Positions 48,018 through 58,720 of a DNA stretch of 64,000 nucleotides are shown here, piece by piece (position 1 is the first letter of the stretch; every line of letters starts with the position of its first letter). The stretch is from Mrakia gelida. Its lineage: Eukaryota > Basidiomycota > Tremellomycetes > Cystofilobasidiales > Mrakiaceae. The stretch is from NCBI GenBank assembly GCA_024345305.1, contig BRON01000006.1, positions 558,001 through 622,000 on the forward strand, in the 5' to 3' direction. The position numbers and the translations under genes are program-made. The notes beneath the pieces are model-generated. The model ran no database searches. It had not been told where the DNA came from and saw nothing but the letters and a program-made list of their open reading frames with translations.

Positions 48018-49699
48018 CTACACTTGTTTCGAACCCTCTTCCATCACCTTCCACCTCCACCCAACCCCGAACCAACCCTCCGTCACCTCACTCAGCCATA
48101 CATCATCCAGCGCCGCTCCTTCTCCGTTCGTTCGAGATGAAAGCCTGACGAGTTTCGAAGGAAGAGGAGTGTCCGAGGACGACGCGGGTTCGAGGGCTGA
48201 AGCTTTTCGCCTGAGGGACGTGCTCGTGGTCGTGGTCGGTCGAACGCTCGGAAAATCGAGTGAGACGAAGTTTCGAGTAGAGTCGAGGTGGTTGGGACCG
48301 AAAGCGAGAGGCGAGAGAGCGATGAACGAGGACGACGAAATGACGGACGTGTCTGATCGTCGTTGTGCTTCTCGGTTCTGTTCCCTTTGGCGTTGTCGAG
48401 CGAGGGAGGCGAGGGTGAGGTCTTCGGACGATCGTGGAGTTCCGAGCTCAAGGGCCGCGAGAGATGGACCTTCGGCGGAGGTGGAGAGGAAGGAGGCGAT
48501 GAAGTCCGAGCTTGATGAGGAGGACGATTGGGAGGAGTGAAGTTGACTGAAGGAGATGAGGAAATCGAGGTCCGAGGTATGGCTAATGCTCCTACTCCCT
48601 TGGCTAGAGAGGGAGGAGGAGCAGTCCATTGGAATCGGAGGGAGGAAAGGTAGAGACGGTGGAAGTGAGTGATCCGAAGGCGTGTTGAGAAGAGCGAGGA
48701 CGTCCGAGGGTGAGGATAAGTGTGGTTTCGGAGGTTGGAGATCTCGAAAGAGGACGCAGTGAGATGAGTGTGAGGTTTCGAAAGGTGAGCTGGATGGGGG
48801 TGGTAGTTGGAAGGAAGGAAAGGGGGAGGAGAACGGAAGAGCAGACGCGACGACTTGAGTGTATGCGTTCGTCGAGGTCGAGGAGGTAGATTTCTGGGCA
48901 GTGTAGAGCGTACAACGAATCGTAGATATCAGTGAAGGGCGGAATTAGGAGTAGGGAAGCAGACAGCCAGGCCGGGAGAGGAGCGTACCCTCACGTCTCG
49001 TCGAAGGCTCTTCGCGACACCCCCTCCTTCGAGCTCATCGGAACTCCCTCCTTCACACCCGACTTCATCATCTTCCTCCGAAGAAGATGAAGACTCTTAC
49101 ACCACCTCCTCCCCTGTAACCACCTCCGAGACGAACGAAGCGTCCACCATCAGCGAGCTCGTTACCTTCAGCTCTTCCTCCTCTTCGCCCTCCTCCTCCT
49201 CCACTCCCTCCGTCAATGCCGACTCTCCCTTACCCACCCGCTCCCTCTTAAGCTCTTCCTTCCTGAGAGAAATCCATCGAACGACGCGGCTGTAAGGGAC
49301 CGAGAGGTAGAGAGCGAGGGGACGTCGAAGGGAGTGTGGGATCGAGTCCTCCTCTTGAACGAAGGCTGCTTTGAGGATTTCGAGATGGGAGTCTGGCCAG
49401 CGAGCTCCTTTGATGAGTGGTTCGAAGGGTGAGGTAGAGAGGAGGTTGATTTGGGACCCGTTGGAGAGGAGGAGGGTCGTTCGAGGGGGGAAGGAGGACG
49501 ACGACGAGTGGAGAGTCTTGCTTTTTTAGGTTGCGAGGGCGGAGATAGTGTTGCTGAGTCCGCTGAGCTCGGTGTGGACGTCGGAAGAGAAGATGATGAA
49601 GTGGGTGCCATTTTGGGAGAAGATGTAGAAATCGCTGCTGGTTGTCGAGAGGGAAGGAGGGGAGGAGGAGACGGACGAGCTGAAATCGCCCGAGCTCAT
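48018..49699 (-). CDS. Homeodomain-like protein, gene model disrupted or unresolved at 5' end
   Basis: The frame that reads SHLEILKAAFVQEEDSIPH and LALYLSVPYSRVVRWISLRK (about 49405 down to 49255) lines up with the homeodomain. It keeps the helix-1 LExLKxxF, helix-2 LAxxL and helix-3 VxxW positions, but has WISLRK in place of WFxNRR. The same frame runs up to ATG 49697-49699 (MSSGDFSSSVSSSPP; SDFYIFSQNGTHFIIFSSDV) but is cut by TAA at 49526-49528, with no good intron around it. Downstream, a Glu-rich stretch (EEEEGEEEEELKVTSS) reaches TAA 49098-49100 and must be spliced to the long C-terminal frame. That frame includes KPHLSSPSDVLALLNTPSDH, SISHTSDLDFLISFSQLHSS and DDVWLSEVTEGWFGVGWRWK, and stops at 48018. 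Possible transcription factor, possibly a decaying gene. Confidence 0.5.
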
Positions 49700-49908
49700 C
49701 GACGCAAGATTGAGAGCTCAACGACCAGCGCAGAAACCACCGAACCTCTTCAAATCTTCACTCAGAGTCCAACGCGTACACTCAGGAACCCATCCCCATC
49801 CCCTTTCTTTTCACCAGCTCGGAAGCGTTCCCAACAGCGAGCTCAATCTCCCACTCCCCACCTCCTTCCCTCGTCACCTTCCCCTGCCCCTCCCCTCCCC
49901 TCTGAACG

Positions 49909-50534
49909 ATGGTACGTTCCGTCTCTTCTACTGCTCTCTTGTCTCCTTGCCCTTCCATTACCTCACAATCCTATCATCCGGCTGAATCTCCTCCTTTACC
50001 TGTCTTTCTGTTCCTCTCGCAGACGGCTCTGTTCAACTTCTCCTCCCTCCTCCTATGCATCCTCCTCTTCGTCTGCACCTGCACCTACGCCCGAGCTACA
50101 GCTCCAGGATTGATCGATAGGAACAAAGAAGGGTAAGTTTATCATCCTCTGCTAGCTCTGCTTCCTCCCAGGGTGACGGGGGGACGTTCGGAAAGCAGGC
50201 AAAGAGGGAAGGAGAGATGAGCTGGAGCTCAACCTCCTTCCCTTCCTTCCACGTCCCCTCTTCGAACGCACCCAAGTTGACTCCTCAAACCTCTCTCTTC
50301 GACTACTACAGCTTTTCGGGACTCTTCTGGAAGTGCTCTCGTATAGGTACGTCCCCCTGTCTTCCTCGACCTCTGGTCACAGAGCTCGCTCGTCACCTCT
50401 CGCCTTTCGTTCGAGCTCACCTCGTCTTCCTCCCTCTCTTCTCTCCCTCTCCTCCTCTCTTTCCAGGAGAGCGCTTATCACCCTATGTAGCGCTCTGTTG
50501 CATAGTTATGGGGGTCAAGATTCTCATCAGTTAG
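49909..50534 (+). CDS. KISH1: Kish protein (TMEM167 family)
   Basis: Small, two-helix Golgi membrane protein involved in early secretory transport. Coding parts: 49909-49911 (ATG alone), 50023-50132, 50312-50346 and 50468-50534. The protein reads [58 protein letters not shown] and [13 protein letters not shown], matching the 72-75 residue family from end to end (FNFxSLL, APxLIDRN, GxFWKCxRIGER, SPYVxxCC). A divergent 209-bp gap separates it from the homeodomain-like gene. Confidence 0.93.
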
Positions 50535-51001
50535 GGTGGGCTTCGTTGGGTTTGAGCTGGGGGGCAGGAGAGGAGGAAGGGAGTAGATGGGTGCGAGGAC
50601 GAGGGTGAACTCGGATCGGTCGATTTCGTTTGTTTCATGGCTTTTACGAACTTGATGGCCTGCCCGCGCTGTAGCGGCAGTGAGTGCGAATACATCTGCC
50701 GAACTGGGGATGGTCAGAAGGAGGAGGAAGGAGAAACTTCAGCCCTTCAGCCCTGGCGCGTCGCCCCTTCAACCATTCCTGCCTCTACTCGCTGCTGCCA
50801 TCTCGCTCTTCTTCTTGATCCACCTAGCTCCACGTGCCTCCTATCCTCTCGTATCCTGTGCTCACGAATCTCGAGAGATAAGAAACGCCTTCGCTGACTG
50901 AGGCTCTCGTTTCCTCTCGACGTGCACTTACAAAGCATCGAACGAGTCATGCACCATCGAAACGTTGGTCTTCCTCTCCTTCCACCGAAACCACCACCAA
51001 C
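50535..51001 (+). promoter_or_regulatory. Intergenic region upstream of arrestin-like gene 2
   Basis: 467 bp between Kish and the next gene on the same strand. The open frames are short, and I see no conserved protein. It likely contains the Kish 3' UTR and the arrestin-like promoter. Confidence 0.5.
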
Positions 51002-53128
51002 ATGTCCTCAGCTCCACCTCCTTCTTACTCTCCTTCAGCTTCCGTCTTCGCTTCTCCTCCTACAGAAGAGAGCAGATACCCAGCAGTCGACGCGATCGCT
51101 CGACTCTCAACCTGCAACACTCCAGCCCTCTTCTCTCCAGAAACGATAGGACAGGATCGAGACGTCTACCCCGCTCGCCACCTTATCAAGAACTCCATCA
51201 ACCTTAAGAAGGATGCAGTCCACATCGCTCTCGTGCAGAGGTTCATCTTCCTTCAGCCGCCGGGGAGGCTGTATGGGAGTGGGGAGGAGGACGGGAGGGG
51301 AGTTGATGTGAGCCCGCGTTTCAGCCTTTCCTTTCTTCTTTCTTCGGGTCGGTTTCTTGAAGACGCAGAGAGCTGACTCGACCCGGTTTGGTTTCATCTT
51401 CGCTTTTTTTTTCAGGGTCAGGCGAATGGGTTCATCTATGTGACTTCGACCGAAGCGAGGACGGTTCGAGGGATTCAAGTTCGTTTGGTGGGACATCAAA
51501 AACTCGCTTTCACCAAGGACGGAGGAAAGACGGAGGATAGTGATATCTTCGAGAGAGAAGTGATGCTCGGTGGTCCTGGCACGGACGGTGTGAGGCTGGA
51601 GGTCGGATTGAACAGGTGAGTCCTCTTCGGTTCGACTCGCGTCGCGTCGAGCTTGCTTTCCTCCCCGCCCTCGTTCTCGCGAGGTTCGCTTCCTTCGCCG
51701 ATCTACCAGTCCTTCAGCTCTTCTGACCATTTTTCATTCTCTTCGCTCCAGCTTTGAATTCCGCTTCACGGTCCCCGCAACTTCAGCGACCTTCGAACGA
51801 ACGACCTCAGGGAGGATCCAGCATCACATTCGCGTCAAGGTCCTCGGTTCAGCTGGATCCAAGAAGAAGAAGAGCCTACTATTCAAGTCAGTGGATCTGG
51901 AGGATGAGGCGGATCTCTACTTCGTTGGGGTTCCACCGAGAGATGAGAACAGTACGTTCTTTCATCTCGACGCGTCGTTTCAATTTTGACCTTCGGCAGG
52001 CTTCAACGCTGACCTCTTGTTCTCCCCGTCGCTTTTCTTCAGACCTATCCCTCTCTCTGAACAAGACAGGCTACGACCCATCCCTCGGCCCTCTCACCCT
52101 CTCGCTCTCCTCCTCTCACTTCGTCGTCGGTTCTCCTCTCGACGTCTCTCTCCATCTCGCCTCGCCCCCCCCGAACCTCGCCATCTACGCTCTCAATGTC
52201 TTCGTCTCGGAAACCATCACCATCCAGTCGGCGAAGGATCCGGAAAAGACGAGCAGCTTGAAGCGACCGAAGGCGTTTGCGTTGAGGGCGGGTTCGAAAG
52301 CGACCGGAGGACAGTTCGCTGAAAAGGGTTGGGCGAAGAAGGCCAGGGAGAGAGGGGAGGTGCTGTGGGTGAACGATGTGGAGGGAGGGGAAGAGGCGGA
52401 GTGGAGGTTCGAGAAGATTGGGAGGATGGTGAGTTCTCTAAATTTTCGAGGTTCGCTCGAGAACGTGAACGCGTCGAACTGACTTCGATTTGCTTTCCTT
52501 CGACTCCTCAGCCTGACGACGACAAGATGCGACCTGCTACTCTTCCAGGAACCATCACTTCCATTCGGATCTCGTCGGAAATCGTCGTCGAGCTCGCTTT
52601 CAGCGTGCCTACTTCGACGGGAGAGGAGAAGGTCTTCATCGCGACTATGCTCAGAGAACCCATCTCGGTGGTTTCGTGAGCTTCCCTCCTCCCCTCTTAT
52701 CCCCTTATCTTCCACTGCTAACTTCGCTACCTTTCTTCTTCAGATGCTGTGCTTTGTCCGGCTCCACCGTCCTCCCCGACTACACAGCAACAGCCGGCGA
52801 AACTTACGTCCACGACCGAATCGAGTTCGTCTTCTTTCCCTCCTGTTTTCTCTTCCCTTCTCCCTCGATCTGACACCTTTCCTCGCTTTCGATATACAGT
52901 CACTGCCCCTGCATGTGCAACCAGCCTTGGGCTCTTCTGGAGAAGAAGGAACTCGATCTGAGGAAGAGCCTCGAATCGAGTTCGTCGACGAGTCGAACCT
53001 CGCGTTCGAGCGATAGCTCGATTGATCTGGATCGATTGGGACTTGGGGAGAGGGGAGGAGTTGGAGGGCTGGGAATCATCGAGTATGGAAGGGACGGGAG
53101 AGAGAGGAAGGTGGGCGAACTTTACTGA
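51002..53128 (+). CDS. Arrestin-like (alpha-arrestin fold) protein 2
   Basis: It starts at ATG 51002 (MSSAPPPSYSPSASVFASPP). The N-terminal sheet includes NSINLKKDAVHIALVQRFIF, FIYVTSTEARTVRGIQVRLV, SDIFEREVMLGGPGTDGVRL and FEFRFTVPATSATFERTTSG. The second sheet has LSLSLNKTGYDPSLGPLTLS, FVVGSPLDVSLHLASPPPNL and IYALNVFVSETITIQSAKD. It continues SIRISSEIVVELAFSVPTST and STVLPDYTATAGETYVHDRI, then the Cys motif HCPCMCNQPWALLEKKELDL and a Ser-rich tail ending VGELY, TGA 53126-53128. It shares fold order, the LKKD(S/A)V start and the C-x-C-x-x-P ending, at the same intron phase, with the gene at 35744. It is probably a membrane-protein trafficking adaptor by family; that role is inferred. Confidence 0.75.
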
Positions 53129-53326
53129 GGAGGAGAGGGAGCTCTGGCTCGACGCGTCTCGATTTTGTGATTCGTTTTGTTCTCTTTGCGTTCTTTCTCC
53201 TCGCTCTTCTCTACGGTTCTTGGGTGTCTCTTCGTGATAACCTACTCTACCTATATAACATCCAGATCTCGCTTCGTTTTGACTTGCGCAACGCAAAGAA
53301 AGGACGGAAGACAACTTCATTCCAGA

Positions 53327-56145
53327 TCATGCCGTCGAGGCCATCGTCTCCTCTTCTTCATCCCCCCGACCTCCTACTACTCCCTCAACAACATCGACGA
53401 CAACCACACCTCCCTCCTCTCCCTTCCCCTTCTTCCCAATCACCCCTTCCTTCCCAAGAACCGGTCCCTCCCCCTCGCTCCCACTCCCACCCTTCCCTTT
53501 CCTCTTCCTCCCCTTCCCCTTCCCGAGTTGCTGCTCCCTCTCGATAGCAGCAGCAGCCACCGCCTTCTCCTTCTTCTTCGCGTTCCTCTCCGCGTTCTTC
53601 GCCACCTTCGCCTCCTTCCTAGCTCGAACCTTCGCCTCGTGAGACTCGCACCCAAACCCTTCCCATTCCTTCGCGTTGAGAGTTTTGAGAGCCTTCTCGT
53701 CCATGGCGGCGATCTCAGATTCGGAGGGGTAGCCTGAGGTAGAAGGGGAGGCGCGAGCTCCGTTGAGACGGCAGTGGGTGAGGCAAGACGAGGTGGTGCA
53801 GAGGGTGGCGCTTATGTTGGTGCAAGGGGAGGTGGGAGTTGAGGAGGAGCAGTGGAGGGATTTGGGTTGGGCTGGAGGAGGCGACGAAGGGACGACGAAG
53901 CTTCAGCGCGGCAAGACGGGAGCGAACCGATGTTGATGAGAAGCGGAGGGACGAACCTGCTGAAGGGACGAGCGAAGAGGAAGAAGGATCCGCCGACGCG
54001 TTCGTTTCCGGGACGTTGCTGGGGAGTGGACGAGTGTGGGGTTGAGAGAGCCAGAAGGGAATGATTCGAAGACCTGTTGTTGAGTCGAGTGCGAAGTGTT
54101 TGGGCACCGGCCAAGGGGAGGATGGGTCGGAAGCGAGAGAATCCGGCGGCGAGGGAGGGAGGGTGGCGATGTGGGCCTGAAGGAACGCGAAACGAACGAA
54201 GACGAACAGGTCAGTTTCTTCGTCTCCTGATCCACGGACAGCGGAGCCTCCACAGAAGGACAAGGAAGGGGTAAAGAGACGAGAAAAAAGCTACTGACCA
54301 GCATCTTCTCCGCAACCTCATCGATCAAAGCTCTCCAACCCTGCACGAGTCTCTCTCCCCTCCCTTCGTCCTTCGCTCCGGACGCGAACCCTCTCGAGAA
54401 CTTGTCTCTCACCTCCCTCATATCCTCCCTCTCCAGGGTCCGTCCGAAGATCTTGAACAGGTGACCTTTGATCGCTGAGGGTAAAGTCGTGCTCTCGAGC
54501 GAGGCGACGACGTCGAGGTAGCGATGAGCGAGAGGAACGACGGGAGAGTGCTCGTAGGGCGGTGGAAGGAAGAGGGAAGGGTTGTAGAGGTTTCCCTGAG
54601 GAAGACGAAGATAGAAGGAAGAGGGGTCAGTCAGAGGAAGAGTCGAGAAAGTGGAAAGCGGACGAAGCGAAGAAGACGCGTCTTTCGTAGCGACTCACCT
54701 CAGCAGACATGACTCCATCGCAGCCAGTGAAATCGAGACATTTCTGAACGTCCTCGAAGTAGAGGATGTTTCCGTTCGCGAAGACGGGGACTTTGACGGC
54801 TTGCTTGACGGCTCGAATCTTCTCCCAGTCGGCGAGACCCTGCGATTCGAGAAGACGAGTCAGCTTCGTCCCTTCTATCTCGGTCGCGCGAACACAAAGC
54901 CGAGTTCATTACTCACGGTGTTGTGTCCCTTCATCTCCCTCGTCCTTCCGTGACAAGTCAAAATCTGAGCTCCCGCTCGTTCGAGCATGAGGGCGTACTC
55001 GACCGTCTTCTCGGTGGTGTCAAACACTCTGAACTTGGCTGTCACTGGGATATCAAGGTTGACGTGGAGAATGTTGACTGAGTGAAGAAGATGACGAGAA
55101 CGCATCGGTTGAAAGTTGTGTGGAAGCGGCAGAGGAAGAGGGATGAAGACGCGTCGTCGAAGAGCAAGACGAAGACGAGAGGTATCGAGGGACTCACCAA
55201 GGTTGAAGATCAGATCCCAATCCTCCATGAGGAAAGCACCGTACATTCCCTTTTTGGCGATTCCTTGAGGGCAGCCTCTGAAGAAAAAAGACGAGGAAAA
55301 GAAACGAACGACCGTCAGCTTCAGCTTCTTCGAGCGTTTCGACGCGGCCGTGCAACTCACAAGTTCAAGTCTACAGCGTCGCATCGATGCTGAATCCTTC
55401 TAGCGGACTGAAGAAGAGCGTCTGGATCGTTGGCACAGAACTGGCGAAAGAGAACCCCGAGGGAGAGGGGAAGAAAGGACGCGCGAGGTCAGCTTCGAAG
55501 TCGAGACTTCGAGGCAAGCGACGAGAGATATTTTAGGACGAGATCGGACGTACCTGAGCGATCAAAGGTCTATCTGAAACTCCGAAGGCAGGGAAGGGGT
55601 CCTCGGAACCTTCGTCCGCTGATGGAAGAGAGAGCGGCGAACGAGAGAAGAGAAGGGGCAGACCTCTCGGTCAGCTTCGAGTTCGTTCGTTCCCTTCGTT
55701 CCTTTCAGGAGAGCCAGAAGGAGAGGAAAAACGTACGAGTGACGAGATCGAAAGCACTTCTAAGCTTGTTGTTCTTGATATCCAGATCTCCAAAGAACTT
55801 TGCGTTGATCATAGGAGTGTAGCAGAGCTCAGCTGCCGGAGGGATGGCGAGCTCAACGTTCTGCTCCTGCTTCTCCTTTCCCTTGGACGCTGCTGCTGCT
55901 GCTACGGGAGTTCGAGAGAAGATCCTCCATGCGAGCTCAGATGCATCCACCATAGGAGCGAGAACGTGTCGGGGAGAGCCCATGGCTCGATAGAGGTCGT
56001 AGCCCTGGAGCTTCGTTGAAGAGGTGGGAGGAGGAGGAGGAGGGAGGGAAGAGGTTGAAGGGAGGGGAGCAGGGGTGGAAGAGGAGGAGGGGTCTGCTGA
56101 ACTCGTTGGAGCGAGAGGGAGAGTGGAGGAAGAGGCGGAGGACAT
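53327..56145 (-). CDS. DUS1: tRNA-dihydrouridine synthase, DUS1 type
   Basis: Flavoenzyme that reduces uridine to dihydrouridine at tRNA positions 16/17. It starts at ATG 56143-56145 ([16 protein letters not shown]); an upstream in-frame ATG at 56236-56238 is possible. Landmarks: [79 protein letters not shown] (catalytic Cys in NGCPQ), [40 protein letters not shown] (HGRTR), [19 protein letters not shown] and [18 protein letters not shown]. The C-terminal part has [16 protein letters not shown], a Cys/His-rich stretch ([18 protein letters not shown]) and a Lys-rich coiled tail ([17 protein letters not shown]). It ends MASTA, TGA 53327. Confidence 0.92.
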
Positions 56146-56504
56146 CCTGAGGGAGCAGAGTCCGTCGGAGGAGAAGGTGCTGAAAGAAACGGGGTCGAAG
56201 TTGAAGGAGAGGAGGGAGGGAGCGCTGGTGAGCTCCAAAACTGAACGGGACTGCGAGTCGTCTTTAAGCTTTCCCTCCTGACAAAAATTGCCATGAATAC
56301 TTCTTCGTCAACTCAGACCGTACCAAGCTCACGTATGAGCTAAGTTTTGACTCCGAGGTCGAATCACTTCCCTTGACGACGAGCGGACGCAAGGCGAGCG
56401 AGCTCACCTTGAATCGTCTGACCTCTGACCGCATCCTTCTCCTTCCTTCGTTCCTCCTCCTCCTCCCCCTTCCCCTCGGTTCACCTCTCGCTTATACCAG
56501 GGCT
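56146..56504. promoter_or_regulatory. Bidirectional promoter region DUS1 / F-box-like gene
   Basis: 359 bp between divergent starts, with a pyrimidine-rich leader just before 56505. No specific element recognised. Confidence 0.5.
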
Positions 56505-58557
56505 ATGTTCCTCTCCCTCTTCGAGAGCTCCTCAACCCAGCCAGCGAGACCCTTCTCCCTCGACCCTTCGACCTCCTTGGTCCCCTTCCCTCCTCTCCCT
56601 TTCGAGCTCGTCCACGCCATCCTTCGAGCAGGATCGGACACCGCCTTCTACTCGGAATACAACAAGGACGATGCCAACGAGCAGAAGAAGGTCTACAGAT
56701 TCCTGAGGAACGCTAGATTGGTCTGTAGAGACTTCGAGGTGAGTCGAGAGAGAGCGAACAGTTCGGAGGGAAGCATATGGAAGCCCGGATTCAATCTCGC
56801 TCAGACCACACACGATGATCTTCCATCTCTCCGTCTGCACTAGAAGCTGACCGTGTTCCCTGACTCCCTTCTGCAGCACGTGGTCACCCCTCTTCTCTAC
56901 CGCGACGTCCTCCTCACGAACCCTCGTCACGCCTCCCTCCTCCTCCCACTCCTTCTCTCTCCCTCCTCCTCCCCTCTTCCCCACATCCGTACCTTCACCT
57001 GGCTCACTTGGGATCATCCCGAGATTCAAGTCAACTACCCGAACGTCACAAGCCTTCGAGCCCAGCTCATCCACATCCTTCTCCCCTCCCCTTCCCTCGT
57101 CGAGTGCTCGTTCCCCACTCTCGCGTGGCCACTCCTCGCTCCCCTCGCGCTCACTCCTCCCCACGGACTTCGAAAGCTCGGAACGATCCTCGCGGTCAAC
57201 AACGAGGAGTTGACGAAGGTCCTGGATACGCCGTTGTTCGAGGAGCTCGAAGAGCTAGCGATCTGGTGGGGGGACGTAGCGAGCGGAACCCTTCGACTTC
57301 CTCCTTCCCTCCGATCCCTCAAGATCCGGTGCGATCACTTCCACCATGGAAACCACCTCCCTTTCCCACCTCTTCCCAACCCTCAAACCGATCAACACCT
57401 CCCTCTCCTCACCCATCTCACCTTCTCCTTCACCACCCAAGTCTACACAGGCGCGTCGCCTCTCCCTCCCGTCCCCTTCCTCCTCTCCGCCGTAGGAGCC
57501 AGGATCGAACGAATCTCCCTCTTCGGAGATCGAGACGCCAAAGCCAACGACATCCGACTTCCACCCGAGGTGTTCTCCCTCTGCCCCAAACTCAGCATCC
57601 TCGAGCTCGGAAACCACCGACTCGTTCACGGATCAGGACTCGTCCCCTCGTCGTCGTCGCTCGAACGGATCCACTACCGCTTCGATAGCGTCTACCCCCT
57701 CGAGAATACCCAGTGCCACGATCAGCTCGTTCTGCGAGAGATTGCAGACGTTCTACGTGGACAGGGAGGGAAGCTTCCGAAGCTCAAGACGCTGCTGCTG
57801 TTGGGAGTGCCGGAGGTGGTGACTCCGAAGTGGGAGAGTATGTTGGAGGGGTTGTACGACCTGGAGAAGCTGGGAGTGATGGTGGAGGATCACAGGGGAA
57901 GGAGTTTGAACGAGATGATGCCGGGGAACGTCCACTCTCCTCAGTCCTCCGCCTGCACCCTCGCGTCCCTCTCCTCGTCGACGTCGCGACTCAGGATACC
58001 GACTCCTCCACCCTCAAGGAACGCATCAACCGCGGATCCAACTTGGACGGACTGTTCGGTCGACTACGACGAAGCCTGTGAGTTCATTTTCCTTCCTCTC
58101 CGACTCCTCGAACTCGTTCGCCTGACGCGACTCGTTCTTCTCTTCGTTCGTTCAAGACGACTCGTCTTCCACCCTCTCGGTCACTTCCGAAGCGGCTCCC
58201 TCTCCTCCTTCGACCACGGGTACCTAGCTCGTTCGTCTACCACCGTTTGACTCTAATCCAAACTCCCCCTCGTCGAGACTGACCAGATTTCTTCACTCGC
58301 TTCAGGACACGACTTCGCCTCTTCGCACACCGCGCGACCCTCGCCCTCTTCTTCTCTCGGATCTTCTCTTATCTCGGTGAGTCGATGCCTTATACCTCGT
58401 TCCTACAACCTTCGGACTGACCGTTTTTCCTCCTCCACCTTCACCAGCAGCATCACCTCGACTCAAACTCAACCTCTCGACCGAACGCGTCGCACGTCTC
58501 CTCTTTCATCCCATCTCTTCGCTTCTCTGTAACGATTTATTTCTCCCTCTCCTGTAG
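56505..58557 (+). CDS. F-box-like / leucine-rich protein with apparent late frame break
   Basis: It starts at ATG 56505 (MFLSLFESSSTQPARPFSLD). An F-box-like segment (FPPLPFELVHAILRAG, KKVYRFLRNARLVCRDFEHV) is followed by leucine-rich text: PHIRTFTWLTWDHPEIQVNY, LEELAIWWGDVASGTLRLPP, FSLCPKLSILELGNHRLVHG and LPKLKTLLLLGVPEVVTPKW. After MLEGLYDLEKLGVMVEDHRG and SLNEMMPG the frame must change by one base to continue with SVLRLHPRVPLLVDVATQD and TLKERINRGSNLDGLFGRL. That second frame then splices in phase to LTRLRLFAHRATLALFFSRI and a final exon (58448-58557) ending NDLFLPLL, TAG. Basidiomycete F-box/LRR proteins of this type are usually orphan ubiquitin-ligase adaptors. The frame break lies near the G4 run at 57924-57927. 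Confidence 0.65.
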
Positions 58558-58720
58558 TGTAACCCTATACCTCTCCATCTCTCTTCCCTCTATCTGTTGT
58601 GTGCCACCCTTTCCTAGTTCTCTTACCTTGATCTTGACGACGACCCAAAACCAAACAACCCTTTCTTCTCTCACTCGCAACGACCAGCGTCCGAAGGAAA
58701 AAGCTCCTCAGCTTCTGCAG

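Noticed and set aside
48018..49908. Homeodomain-like gene as part of an HD mating-type locus
   Set aside because: HD loci normally have two divergent homeodomain genes. The divergent neighbour here is Kish and no second homeodomain is visible.
57931..57945. 15-nt GTCCAC...CAG segment as an intron joining the two F-box frames
   Set aside because: Far too short for a spliceosomal intron and without a branch site.
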